A DNA stretch of 41,633 bases from Microvirga sp. KLBC 81 (GTDB lineage Bacteria; Pseudomonadota; Alphaproteobacteria; Rhizobiales; Beijerinckiaceae), in assembly GCF_003075415.1 (NCBI RefSeq), contig NZ_QDAH01000051.1:1-41633 (forward strand), given 5' to 3'. A program made the translations under genes and the position numbers. The notes under the pieces are model-generated. The model saw only the letters and a program-made list of their open reading frames with translations. It was not told the origin of the DNA and ran no database searches. Positions within the stretch are counted from its first letter, which is position 1, and the number at the start of each line of letters is the position of its first letter. Shown piece by piece: positions 32,101 through 39,840 of the stretch.

Positions 32101-32300
32101 GTCGATGAGCACTGAACCGGAGGTTGGCTCCACCAATCGGGTGACATGCCTCAGCAGCGGGGATTTTCCGCTGCCAGAAGTTCCCATGAGAATGAAAATC
32201 CTACCCTTTGAATTTTGAGATCCACGTCGGCTACTGCCAGCGGTCCGGGTTCCTGGTAGAGTTCTCCCAGGTTATGAATTCCGATTAGGCCGCTGGAAGA
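32101..32300 (-). pseudogene. Remnant of an ABC transporter ATP-binding protein (ProV-like)
   Basis: One minus-strand frame (about 32288 to 32208) reads LIGIHNLGELYQEPGPLAVADVDLKIQ; after a frameshift near 32207 another reads GRIFILMGTSGSGKSPLLRH and then RLVEPTSGSVLID. Together they match the start of a glycine betaine/proline-type ABC ATPase, with a Walker A whose GKST is GKSP. The protein stops there: no Walker B, signature motif or C-terminal half. It is a short, frameshifted fragment, about 65 of 340 or more residues. No permease or binding protein gene is nearby. Confidence 0.6.
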
Positions 32301-32450
32301 AGAGTGCATCTCGGGCAAGAACCATTCGTACGGGTCGATCAGGCTGATTGTTTTGTCGGTAAATGCAGCATTCACCCGGTCGTCCATTGTCTCGGTAGTG
32401 ACGGGTAGCTCAGCAGATTACCACTCGAAACCTCAAACGAATCCGCGGAC

Positions 32451-32477
32451 GGAGCCGACATTGCACATGTCGGCTCC
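32451..32477 (-). terminator. Hairpin after ohr
   Basis: GGAGCCGACAT (32451-32461) and ATGTCGGCTCC (32467-32477) form a perfect 11-bp stem with a 5-base loop, 15 bp beyond the ohr stop on the minus strand. No T-run follows, but stem strength and position suggest a terminator. 32301-32450 shows nothing else. Confidence 0.6.
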
Positions 32478-32492
32478 ACAAATCGCCGTCAC

Positions 32493-32909
32493 TTAGACGA
32501 GCGCGATCGCAACGTCGATGTTTCCGCGCGTGGCCTTGGAGTAAGGGCACGTCTGGTGTGCATCGTCGACAAGCGCCTGCGCAGTCGCAGTGTCGATGCC
32601 CGGCAGACTCACGTTGAGACGGGCCTGGAGGAAATAGGCGTCGCCAGTGTGTCCAACGTCAACCTCCGCGTAGACCGCGTGGTCCTCGGGAAGAGCGATC
32701 TTCCTCTTGCCTGCCGCGATGCCTATCGCGCTGAGGAAGCAGGCCGACCACCCGGCTGCAAAGAGCTGCTCCGGATTGGTGCCGCTCCCCGTACTCCCGA
32801 AATGGGACAGCTTGATATCAAGACGGCCGTCGTCGCTGCGGGACGCGCCGTCGCGGCCGCCGGACGTGCGGGTCTTGCCTGTATAGAGCACCTTTTCAAT
32901 TTTCGTCAT
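32493..32909 (-). CDS. ohr: Organic hydroperoxide resistance protein
   Basis: A 138-residue Ohr/OsmC-family peroxidase of usual length. C57 (AAGWSACFLSAI) and C121 (HQTCPYSKATRGNIDV) are the peroxidatic and resolving cysteines, and the N-terminus KVLYTGKTRTSGGRDG carries the conserved arginine. It reduces organic and fatty-acid hydroperoxides in the cytoplasm, normally using lipoylated dihydrolipoamide systems. AAAGGAG lies 8 bases before the ATG. Ohr is usually controlled by an adjacent OhrR; none is next to it here (the only MarR is at 36430). Its upstream 38-bp element is shared with dipZ. Confidence 0.95.
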   Translation of the reverse strand: MTKIEKVLYTGKTRTSGGRDGASRSDDGRLDIKLSHFGSTGSGTNPEQLFAAGWSACFLSAIGIAAGKRKIALPEDHAVYAEVDVGHTGDAYFLQARLNVSLPGIDTATAQALVDDAHQTCPYSKATRGNIDVAIALV

Positions 32910-32975
32910 GGTGTAGGCTCCTTTGCTGTGACGCTGTTGGTCGTATCTTCAGCGAAGCCGACAAATGTCCGGTCC

Positions 32976-33013
32976 AAGTATCCGGCATGTTTTCAGATCG
33001 GCTCAAAATGTAA
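32976..33013 (-). promoter_or_regulatory. 38-bp promoter-like element shared with dipZ
   Basis: On the minus strand: TTACATTT, 12 variable bases, then AAAACATGCCGGATACTT, with the same spacing as at 24933-24970. It sits about 67-104 bp before ohr. 32910-33261 also contains GATAC half sites (33038-33042, and GTATC near 33130) that may serve the divergent hydrolase gene; no gene lies in this interval. Confidence 0.5.
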
Positions 33014-33261
33014 GCCATCGTCGCTTTCAGGGGATCTGATACAAGATCTTACAAAAGCTCCTGCATCGCCAATGGCGGCGCCGAAACTTGAACGTTCTCG
33101 GCTATTCTCCGACAAGCAAATTCAAAAGGATCATATCTGTATCCCAGTGTATCTATCCGGCTCGTTGGTACACGATCGTTCAAAACTCCGCTGCGGGAAC
33201 ACAGTGGAGACACATTGACGTCGGTTTCTGTGCCTCCGATTCATCAGCGGGAGAGAAATGG

Positions 33262-34314
33262 ATGACAGAGGAAATCAACCATCTACGCCGGCGCTTGGTG
33301 GGGGCGGCAGCGTTGACCGTTGCGGCTACTCAGCTCGAGGTTATGGATGTCGCGCAAGCTCAACCGGCCAACCAGGCGCCGCCCCGTCTTCTGGCGGTCA
33401 CGCCGGGCACGAACACGTCGTTCGCCTCGCTCAAGCAGATCGGCGCAGGCGTCCTGAATGTCGGCTATGCAGAAGCCGGCCCGGCCGATGGCGCCCCGGT
33501 GATCCTCCTGCACGGCTGGCCCTACGACATCCATACCTATGTGGATGTGGCGCCGCTGCTCGCCGGTGCGGGTTATCGGGTGATCGTACCGTATTTGCGC
33601 GGGTATGGCACCACGCGCTTCCTGTCGGACGACACGCCCCGAAACGGCCAGCAATCGGCGATCGCCGTGGACGTCATCGCCCTGATGGACGCTCTCAGGA
33701 TCGAGAAAGCCATCATCGCGGGTTGCGACTGGGGTGCACGGACCGCCAACATCCTGGCGGCACTCTGGCCGGAACGGTGCAAGGCAATGGTCTCGGTGAG
33801 CGGCTATCTGATCGGCAGCCCTGAGCTCAACAGGATGCCCTTGCCGCCCAAGGCCGAGCTGCAATGGTGGTATCAGTACTATTTCGCCACGGAACGCGGC
33901 CGCGCCGGGTACGAAAAATACCGGCATGATTTCGCCAAGCTGATCTGGCAGATCGCCTCGCCGAAGTGGAACTTCGATGATGCCACATTCGATCGCAGCG
34001 CGGCGGCATTCGAGAACCCGGATCATGTCGCGATCGCGATCCATAACTACCGCTGGCGGCTTGGATTGGCCGATGGTGAGCGTCAGTATGACAAACTGGA
34101 AAAGCGGCTCGCCGAGTTCCCGATGATCGGCGTCCCGTCGATCACGCTGGAAGGGGATGCCAATGGCGCACCACATCCAGACCCGGCGGCTTATGCGAAG
34201 AAATTCTCGGGCAAGTATGAACATCGGCTGATCACCGGCGGTATTGGCCACGACCTGCCGCAAGAAGCGCCGCAGGCCTTTGCTCAGGCCGTGGTGGATG
34301 TTGATCGCGCCTGA
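33262..34314 (+). CDS. Exported alpha/beta hydrolase (epoxide hydrolase/haloalkane dehalogenase-like)
   Basis: A 350-residue protein. The N-terminus has a Tat-like RRR motif (NHLRRRLVGAAALTVAA) with cleavage near AQA-QP. The core is an alpha/beta hydrolase with HGWPYD oxyanion motif (84-89), RGYGTT loop, nucleophile D156 (AGCDWGAR) and H330 (GGIGHDLPQEAP). The Asp nucleophile and cap helices point to the soluble epoxide hydrolase/dehalogenase/dienelactone group rather than esterases. The start at 33262 is supported by GCGGGAGAG. It is divergent from ohr. A decayed copy of the same leader type (MSDEINHRRSRLVETAAMT) starts at 35339 on the other strand. Confidence 0.9.
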   Translation: MTEEINHLRRRLVGAAALTVAATQLEVMDVAQAQPANQAPPRLLAVTPGTNTSFASLKQIGAGVLNVGYAEAGPADGAPVILLHGWPYDIHTYVDVAPLLAGAGYRVIVPYLRGYGTTRFLSDDTPRNGQQSAIAVDVIALMDALRIEKAIIAGCDWGARTANILAALWPERCKAMVSVSGYLIGSPELNRMPLPPKAELQWWYQYYFATERGRAGYEKYRHDFAKLIWQIASPKWNFDDATFDRSAAAFENPDHVAIAIHNYRWRLGLADGERQYDKLEKRLAEFPMIGVPSITLEGDANGAPHPDPAAYAKKFSGKYEHRLITGGIGHDLPQEAPQAFAQAVVDVDRA

Positions 34315-34356
34315 CACGCAGACGGCAGTCACCATGGCTGCACTCGCCGGCGTCTT

Positions 34357-34508
34357 AGCGCCTCGTGCGGAACCGAAGGTCCGCGTCAGCGACCCGAAGG
34401 GCCACGCCAGTGAAACGTGGTCCGGTCTTCCGTGCAAAACGATGCGCTACTCTATGGAGGAAGCATCGGACCCAAAAGTGCATTCCGCTTTTGGGTTCGA
34501 GGCTCTAG
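34357..34508. repeat. Two-hairpin intergenic mosaic repeat, copy 4
   Basis: Same orientation as copy 2: GCCTCGTGCGGAACCGAAGG to AAAACGATGCGCT, then AAGCATCGGACCCAAAAGTG...CTTTTGGGTTCGAGGCTCTAG. It lies 42 bp after the hydrolase stop. 34509-34728 shows no recognisable gene. Confidence 0.7.
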
Positions 34509-34728
34509 GTGATTATTGATCACTTACTTCCGAATCGCGGGCACCGGCGCACAACCCGACAAACAAAGAGGCAGGGGTCAAGCGAAGCCCTTTTGCATAA
34601 ACTTGCCAAGTACAGGAGGTAGTGTCTGTCGAGCCAGGCGAGCAGGCTCCACATTCCGCTTTCCGGAGTGAAGTCAACAGAACCTCGCCTGGGTTTAAGG
34701 GCTGATAGACCCTGACGCGTCCTTGAAC

Positions 34729-35007
34729 TCAGCGTCGTTCTTCGGTCGATGCGTCTCCGAGGATCGCTCCAGTCACATCGTTGGGCGGAAATTGACCATC
34801 TGACCAACTTCTCAGCATCAGCACCGTCGAGGCAACGTTCACGAACGCTAAAATGATAATAATCAGTAGGACGATTCTGTGCCCTGCATGACTTCCCTCA
34901 TCCCTGTTCTGAAAGCCACCCCCGTATGTAACGTTAGCTCTGTTCGTCGCAGAAGGTAGCCGAGCGTTACCTTTCAACAAGACACGAGATCCGGTTGCGC
35001 AGTGCAT
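34729..35007 (-). CDS. Possible 92-residue single-pass membrane protein
   Basis: The frame begins with an ATG preceded by AAGGGGG at suitable distance. It has a polar N-terminal part of about 42 residues, one strong hydrophobic helix (HRIVLLIIIILAFVNVASTVLML, about 43-65) and a charged tail ending TEERR. No family is recognised. The N-terminal part reads like random coding, so the true start may be an unusual codon nearer the helix. It overlaps the end of the next upstream frame by 34 bp. Confidence 0.38.
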   Translation of the reverse strand: MHCATGSRVLLKGNARLPSATNRANVTYGGGFQNRDEGSHAGHRIVLLIIIILAFVNVASTVLMLRSWSDGQFPPNDVTGAILGDASTEERR

Positions 35008-35339
35008 TGGGAACCCCCTTGCCTCGACGGGTTATAGCCGTCACTGAGTGCGAGGCTTCTTCCGATCTTTGTTTCAGCAATAGCCGCAAGAGCACTATCC
35101 GGTGAAGTCGCCTGTATGCTGCGCACCAAGATGCTCAACTCCGCCAATACGGCTGCTGGGTAGAGCGTATTATCGGTTCTGAGCATCCGGTTCATACCAT
35201 TGTCAGACATCCCATGTGTCTCGACAGATTGTGTAGAGTATGAATCGGTGCGCGAGACTGACGATTGATCGGCGCGGGTGATTGTCATGGCCGCCGTCTC
35301 CACAAGGCGGCTGCGGCGGTGATTAATCTCGTCAGACAT
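34974..35339 (-). CDS. Hypothetical protein with a decayed Tat-hydrolase leader
   Basis: A 121-residue frame whose first 20 residues (MSDEINHRRSRLVETAAMTI) resemble the Tat leader of the hydrolase at 33262 (MTEEINHLRRRLVGAAALTV), with the twin-arginine and hydrophobic parts degraded. The remainder (an Ala/Leu/Ser helix-forming region near 60-95) matches nothing I know, so this may be a chimera of a leader remnant and another sequence. GGAGAGATGT before the ATG is a good ribosome site. Either a small new gene or debris; I lean slightly to debris. Confidence 0.4.
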   Translation of the reverse strand: MSDEINHRRSRLVETAAMTITRADQSSVSRTDSYSTQSVETHGMSDNGMNRMLRTDNTLYPAAVLAELSILVRSIQATSPDSALAAIAETKIGRSLALSDGYNPSRQGGSQCTAQPDLVSC

Positions 35340-35890
35340 ACATCTCTCCACTGGCTTAATCCCTGCGAGAGATGATCGACCTCAAGTATCTCCTTTGTGT
35401 CTCAAGCCACCGAAATTGAATGCTGGTGCAGCTTTAGAGCGCCAGGACACATTAACTATCTATTTTCTAGGGCCGCCAACCTGGAGCAGATCCGCGAGAT
35501 CCGCGTGCCTCGAAGCGGCTTATCCAAATGTGCACCAAGCACGTTAGAATTCATCGGCAGCGGCGATCACGGTCGGCTGGTCCAAGACGAACCTGGAACC
35601 GGACTAGTCCCTCAAACTCGCTAGCAGGCTTTTGTCTCTAACCTGAGCACGCGGGTCGGATTGTTCCCAGTTCTGAAAAACTGTCTCTTCGACAGAGTGG
35701 CTAATCGTCTGCCCGCTTTGTCGATATCTTCCTGATGCGTGATCCGGCCTGCGGCAGCCACTCCTCGTCGGCGAGAAGTTCCCTGTAACGCTTGCGTTCG
35801 AAAATGCCGGCCCTGTTGCCGTCGAGGCATGGGTCGAGGACAAGCCGACCCGACGTTGAACAATGCCCGTGTGGGCCTCCTACCGACCCT
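35340..35890. other. Intergenic region without a convincing gene
   Basis: Several short frames occur. The most protein-like is on the minus strand at about 35701-35949 (RLVLDPCLDGNRAGIFERKR near its middle), but it overlaps the 3' end of the MaoC gene, lacks a ribosome site and matches no family I recognise. No repeat copy lies here. Confidence 0.35.
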
Positions 35891-36343
35891 TTATACGGAT
35901 GGACGGCGCAGGACGGGCAGACTGGCAATCTGGATCTGCACCGGTTCATGATGCTGGTTGAGTGTGGTCGTGCGCACCTTGATCAAGCCCTGGGTCGGAC
36001 GCGACTTTGATGGCCGCACGTCCAGCACCTCGCATTCGAGGCGCAACTCGTCTCCTGGTCGAACCGGGTGTGGCCATCGGAGTTCATCAAGCCCGGCGCC
36101 AACGATGCCGTCTGCGGGCTTGAGATCGCTGTCGACAAGGAGCCGCATTGTAAGGGCACCCGTATGCCAGCCGCTGGCCGCCAGTCCCTGGAAGATCGTC
36201 TGTTGGGCAGCCGTCTCGTCGAGGTGGAGCGATTGCGGATCAAATTCGGCGGCAAACCTCGTGATTTGCTGTCTGTCGACGACAGCGCGGCCGGAGCCAA
36301 AGGTCTGCCCGACAGCGAAGTCCTCGAGATATCTTTCAGTCAT
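35891..36343 (-). CDS. MaoC-like dehydratase domain protein (R-specific enoyl-CoA hydratase type)
   Basis: A 150-residue hot-dog-fold protein. ITRFAAEFDPQSLHLDETAA holds the catalytic Asp/His pair of the MaoC hydratase motif, and F.GLAASGWHTGALTMRLL is the conserved following helix. The family hydrates trans-2-enoyl-CoA to (R)-3-hydroxyacyl-CoA or acts on related thioesters in the cytoplasm. The start at 36343 gives the family-typical MTERYLEDFAVGQTF; the ribosome site is weak. It is divergent from the marR gene with 86 bp between them, containing a palindrome, so MarR may control it. Confidence 0.9.
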   Translation of the reverse strand: MTERYLEDFAVGQTFGSGRAVVDRQQITRFAAEFDPQSLHLDETAAQQTIFQGLAASGWHTGALTMRLLVDSDLKPADGIVGAGLDELRWPHPVRPGDELRLECEVLDVRPSKSRPTQGLIKVRTTTLNQHHEPVQIQIASLPVLRRPSV

Positions 36344-36374
36344 TGGCAAACCGCAGCCCAGTTGACATGAGTGT

Positions 36375-36399
36375 ATATGCGCTTGCTTTGCGTGCATAT
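36375..36399. promoter_or_regulatory. Palindrome between divergent maoC and marR genes (putative MarR operator)
   Basis: ATATGCGC (36375-36382) and GTGCATAT (36392-36399) form an imperfect dyad with 9 bases between the arms. Size and location between two divergent genes fit a MarR-family operator controlling both. Confidence 0.5.
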
Positions 36400-36429
36400 G
36401 CACCCATGTCATGCGAAGAACCTTTCCCG

Positions 36430-36912
36430 ATGGCCACAGCGAGCGACTTCCGCCCCGAGGATTGCAATTGCCTCTCGCTCCGCCAGGCGACGCGGCATGT
36501 CACTCAATTCTACGACCGGTTTCTAATGCCGGCAGGGCTACGCACCACCCAGTTCTCGATACTGAGCAAGCTTCAGCGCATGGGTCCGACTTCCATCAAC
36601 GCGCTGGCCGAAGCGATGGTGATGGATCGCACGACGCTCGGGCGCAACATTCAGCCTCTTGACCGGGAGTGCCTTATTGCCGTGCGGCAAGGACGGACCG
36701 ACCGCCGCAGCAAGGAGCTGCATGTTACGGACAAAGGGGCCGCACTGCTTGAGGATGCGACCAAGGCCCGGGCCGAAGCCCAGGCCCGGTTCGAGGCCAT
36801 CTTCGGCGGTGAGCGTTCGTCGAACCTGCGGGCGCTCCTGCGGGCTGTCACGGCCAGTGAGTTCGGGCCGATGGCCGAGGGTCGGCCCGACGCAACGCTC
36901 GAAGAGGGCTGA
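36430..36912 (+). CDS. MarR family transcriptional regulator
   Basis: A 160-residue winged-helix regulator. LRTTQFSILSKLQRMGPTSINALAEAMVMDRTTLGRNIQPLDRECLI covers helices 2-4 and the recognition helix; RQGRTDRRSKELHVTDKG is the wing. The N-terminal EDCNCLSLRQATRH pair C-x-C could sense oxidants, as in OhrR-like members, but this is speculative. Starts at 36406 and 36430 are both possible; GAAGAA favours 36430. The gene is divergent from maoC, and one base separates its stop from the truncated MFS gene, so it originally repressed an efflux pump. MarR proteins typically respond to phenolics or oxidants. Confidence 0.9.
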   Translation: MATASDFRPEDCNCLSLRQATRHVTQFYDRFLMPAGLRTTQFSILSKLQRMGPTSINALAEAMVMDRTTLGRNIQPLDRECLIAVRQGRTDRRSKELHVTDKGAALLEDATKARAEAQARFEAIFGGERSSNLRALLRAVTASEFGPMAEGRPDATLEEG

Positions 36913-36913
36913 C

Positions 36914-37522
36914 ATGACCACGCCCGCCGCCGTGACGCGAGACAAGATTCTGTTTCTCGCCACCGGTCTGGCAGGTTCCTTCCTCGTGAACCTGTCGGCG
37001 CAGTTTCCCTCTGCCAATATCGTGGACATTCAGCAGGGACTTTCCTCCACTCCCGACGAGGCCTCCTGGATTCTGACCGTCTACATCATGGCCAGCTTCG
37101 CCGGTATCGTCACCTTGAGCCTGTTCATCAGGGCATTGCGCGTCGGCCGCTATATGGTCGTCGGCACTGGCATTCTGAAGCCCGCAGACCTTCCAACCGC
37201 CCCGCTTGTTTTGAATGTGAGCACGATCAGTGGCGCGACCCCGGGCGTCGGCCTCGTCTCCCGCTTTGTCGCGGAGCGTCAGAAGCTCCACGCCAGCGTC
37301 ATCACCGAAAACGCGTCGCTCTACCACGCCTTCGATGTCGACCGGATCACGAGTTTTGCCGGAGCTTTCGCGGCACCGCGGGAGGCATGGGTTCTTGCGT
37401 TCAATGACGCCTGCCTCGTCATTGCCGTCGTGTCGACGCTCGGTATCGTCGCAGCCCTCGCAATGGGCCGTTCGTCGCCATTGCCTCGCCCGTGCAGAAC
37501 CACACAAGGAGAAGCGCCATGA
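36914..37522 (+). pseudogene. MFS (DHA2, EmrB-like) efflux gene with large internal in-frame deletion
   Basis: A 202-residue product instead of roughly 500 or more. Residues 1-80 match the start of a 14-helix DHA2 transporter (LSAQFPSANIVDIQQGLSST, then DEASWILTVYIMASFAGI). Residues from about 90 on match the C-terminal region (VSRFVAERQKLHASVITENA, then REAWVLAFNDACLVIAVVSTLG). The central helices are missing, yet the frame stays open across the junction near residues 80-95. It cannot be a normal transporter. It is translationally adjacent to marR (one base apart), so the regulator has probably lost this target. Confidence 0.75.
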
Positions 37523-37620
37523 AGTTGCTGAGTGCCGGATTGGGCAGCTTGCTCGTCACGGGAGTCGTATTCGCCGCCGCCTCGGCCACGATCTCACCAA
37601 GCAGGGTGTCTACCAGATGA
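37519..37620 (+). CDS. 33-residue frame overlapping the MFS remnant (possible truncated partner)
   Basis: It begins in an ATGA overlap with the MFS stop and starts with a hydrophobic segment (MKLLSAGLGSLLVTGVVFAA) before ending at a TGA that overlaps the next ATG. MFS efflux genes of this type are usually followed by a membrane-fusion (HlyD/EmrA) gene, so this may be its cut-off N-terminus. The sequence is too short to prove that. Confidence 0.35.
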   Translation: MKLLSAGLGSLLVTGVVFAAASATISPSRVSTR

Positions 37621-38027
37621 ACAAGCATGCACCGGATCTTCAGATGGCAAGCTGCCGCGAAACGTCCCTGTGCCCCGAACTCCGCGCTGACGAAATCGGG
37701 CAACGCATTATTCGAGCTTACATTCGGCTTGTATTCGAAGCCGAAAAGACCATTGGCTTTCGTACTGTGACGGTGACGCGCTTGGGTCAGCTTGAAGTCC
37801 GGCTGACCGAGATAAGAAGAACTATTCCTCCCAGCGCAATAGTCTCGTGCCGGTTTCGGAGATTCTGCAACGCAAGGAGATCCGCTATTTTGCCCCTTGC
37901 CGTCATACGCTGCGCGGAAACCTCCATTGAGGCTGCGCCGCAAGCTTTGGACGCAGCGTTTCGCTATGATCGTCAAGGGTGGAAGACTTCTCCATTTCCG
38001 CCGGGAGACAGGAAGTATGCGGTGTGA
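37617..38027 (+). CDS. Paralogue of the 40724 protein with degraded C-terminal half
   Basis: A 136-residue frame. Residues 18-66 (LCPELRADEIGQRIIRAYIR, then VTRLGQLEVRLTEIR) align with residues 26-72 of the intact 136-residue protein at 40724-41134. The second half is Arg/Ala-rich and shows none of that protein's DWPHQ and DELAAAVAMI features, so the 3' half seems replaced or shifted. The ATG overlaps the preceding stop (ATGA). It may be a pseudogene or a truncated paralogue. The family is not one I recognise. Confidence 0.5.
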   Translation: MNKHAPDLQMASCRETSLCPELRADEIGQRIIRAYIRLVFEAEKTIGFRTVTVTRLGQLEVRLTEIRRTIPPSAIVSCRFRRFCNARRSAILPLAVIRCAETSIEAAPQALDAAFRYDRQGWKTSPFPPGDRKYAV

Positions 38028-38283
38028 GGACCTGAGATCGATCGTCGAGCGCCAGTTCGTTCGGGGCGCAACAGTTGATGAACCGCGGGTCGTCATGGAG
38101 GACCTGCGGGCCTTATCGCGCCAAAGCTTGCTGGCCGATTTCGCTGAAGGAAGAATTCGGGCCATCGTAGCCGGTGGCTCGCGGCCCGATGGCCGCAGCC
38201 AATTTCCTCCGACAGACCTCTGTCGCGGTGATCGCAGGGGAGCAACGGGCAGGCAGTCACATGCCAATACCCGATTGCACTGA
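38017..38283 (+). CDS. Possible 88-residue hypothetical protein
   Basis: The frame starts with GGGAGACAGGAAGT ahead of its ATG and contains a helix-rich stretch (DLRSIVERQFVRG, then LRALSRQSLLADFAEGRIRAIVAGG). No family is recognised, and an antisense frame of similar length competes. It overlaps the end of the preceding frame by 11 bp. 38284-38579 shows nothing further. Confidence 0.27.
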   Translation: MRCEDLRSIVERQFVRGATVDEPRVVMEDLRALSRQSLLADFAEGRIRAIVAGGSRPDGRSQFPPTDLCRGDRRGATGRQSHANTRLH

Positions 38284-38579
38284 GGAAGCGCAATTCACGG
38301 CATGTCGCAAACCGGCCGCTCTGATGAACTGGCAGCCAGGACCCGACCTTCACCGGCTATGAAGGCATCCATTCCTTGGACTTCAAAAGGGAAGGCAGAG
38401 CGTATCCCTGCTATTGTGTTTGTCCATTGCGTTACAGGAGACCCGCGACAACAGGCAATCCAAGATCTGCGACACTCTGGAAGGCAAAGTCGCAAGAACG
38501 TGACGACTGGGTAACGTCAAAGGATGCCAAATGTGTGCAGGCAATCTGGCTTTCAGCAAGCGGGTTCGAGGACGTTATC

Positions 38580-39230
38580 ATGCTATTGATTGGTTCCATT
38601 CTGACACGCATCGCACGGCTTGAACGTCACTCTCGCGTGGCAGGCAAGATGTCGTGGTCCGTGCATCGCCAAAGGCCTCGAGTCGCCGGCGGCAACATTC
38701 GTCCGCGTGCAAAGAGATTTCTGACGCTCGACATCACGATCCCGAACTCGGGCGAGACCCGTTCCTTCGGATTGTATCTGATGCCGCATCCCTCCTTCTG
38801 GCATGGCACACGAATTTACGGGGCAACAGTCATTGATCAGACCTCCACCGCCTATTCCGCCCGGTTCATCACGGATGGCCGCCATTGTCTGATCGTCTTT
38901 GTTGGCGACACAAGAGGCACAAGCCTGGAATTCGAGATGAAGCCCTGGTCCTGCAGGATTGCGGTCGCCGGTACGCTTCCGAACGCTGTGGCATCCTCCG
39001 ACGACAACGCCGCGACCTCCACCTGCGTCCAGCAGTACTATTCCACGGCGCGATCCATCATTGATGCGGAACACCCGACAACCCGGTCCGACATCAACCG
39101 GATCCGCCGGCGCGTCGCCAAGCTCCTTCACCCGGATCTTGGCCCGGCTATGGAGGTCGCCTGTCGCGCCCGTGCCATGGCGATGATGAATGCGGAACTG
39201 GACGAGTTGGGCTCCCGGTTCGCAGCCTGA
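38580..39230 (+). CDS. Hypothetical protein with a C-terminal J-domain-like segment
   Basis: A 216-residue protein. Residues 24-130 are beta-rich (RFLTLDITIPNSGETRSFGL, IYGATVIDQ, HCLIVFVGD) and unfamiliar. Residues 150-216 are helical and hold H184-P185-D186 in VAKLLHPDLGP, followed by RAMAMMNAELDELG. That order (basic helix II, HPD, helix III with N-A) is what J-domains of DnaJ co-chaperones show, although helix I and spacing are only approximate. If real, it would recruit an Hsp70 to whatever the N-terminal part binds. GAGGA 8 bases before ATG 38580 sets the start. The cupin follows after 3 bp and is probably coupled. Confidence 0.6.
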   Translation: MLLIGSILTRIARLERHSRVAGKMSWSVHRQRPRVAGGNIRPRAKRFLTLDITIPNSGETRSFGLYLMPHPSFWHGTRIYGATVIDQTSTAYSARFITDGRHCLIVFVGDTRGTSLEFEMKPWSCRIAVAGTLPNAVASSDDNAATSTCVQQYYSTARSIIDAEHPTTRSDINRIRRRVAKLLHPDLGPAMEVACRARAMAMMNAELDELGSRFAA

Positions 39231-39233
39231 AGG

Positions 39234-39680
39234 ATGGACCAAGCATCGAAGCCCGATCAGCCGCATTCCGTCTTGCTACGACCAAGGGAGAATGCAATGG
39301 CTATCGCGCCCGACGGATCAGAGGTTCGCATCCTGCGCGGCTTGGAGCGTGGAGGATTAGCCACGTTTCTGCTTCCGCCGAAAGCCGTCTCACGCGCCAT
39401 TGCCCACCACACCGTTGATGAAGTCTGGTACTTCCTGTCCGGCCACGGTCGCATGTGGCCTCAGCGGGACGACTACGATGATGTCGTGGAGGTCGCGCTC
39501 GGATTTTCGATTACGATGCCGCTTGGCACCAAGTACCAGATTCGCTGCGGCCGCCACGAACCTTTGGTCGTGATCAGTGAGACCATTCCCGCTTGCTCTG
39601 GGCCGCATGAGGCTCATTTCGTCGAGAGTCCACGGACACCTACCGTCGGATCCAAGGCGAGTCTTGACCAGGGATTGTAG
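39234..39680 (+). CDS. Cytoplasmic cupin-domain protein
   Basis: A 148-residue cupin without a signal peptide. APDGSEVRILRGLERGGLATF leads into HHTVDEVWYFLSGHGRMW (first cupin motif with His and Glu ligands) and SITMPLGTKYQIRC (second motif; its histidine is replaced by Lys/Tyr). Similar small cupins in Alphaproteobacteria include an N-terminal strand with the preceding R-P segment, which favours the start at 39234. The ATG at 39297 has the better ribosome site (AGGGAG) and is the alternative. The start is 3 bp after the J-domain-like gene, so the two are likely one transcript. Confidence 0.8.
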   Translation: MDQASKPDQPHSVLLRPRENAMAIAPDGSEVRILRGLERGGLATFLLPPKAVSRAIAHHTVDEVWYFLSGHGRMWPQRDDYDDVVEVALGFSITMPLGTKYQIRCGRHEPLVVISETIPACSGPHEAHFVESPRTPTVGSKASLDQGL

Positions 39681-39840
39681 GGCTTGGCGTCGTCCGCCTG
39701 CCTCAGGGCACGAAAAGAAACAAGTCCGTATTGTTATGACGGCATCCTGAAGCGAAGCTTAGCGACGGTGACGGGAGTTGGCTCTGCAGGTTTGCAAGGC
39801 TTTCCTGTGATTTTTGCCAGCGGTTACGGTCTTGCTAAAA

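Noticed and set aside
33283..34437. 384-codon minus-strand open frame
   Set aside because: Antisense to the exported hydrolase, which carries a complete catalytic set; it also runs into a repeat copy.
35701..35949. 82-codon minus-strand frame with a protein-like middle
   Set aside because: It overlaps the 3' end of the MaoC gene, has no ribosome site and matches no family known to me.
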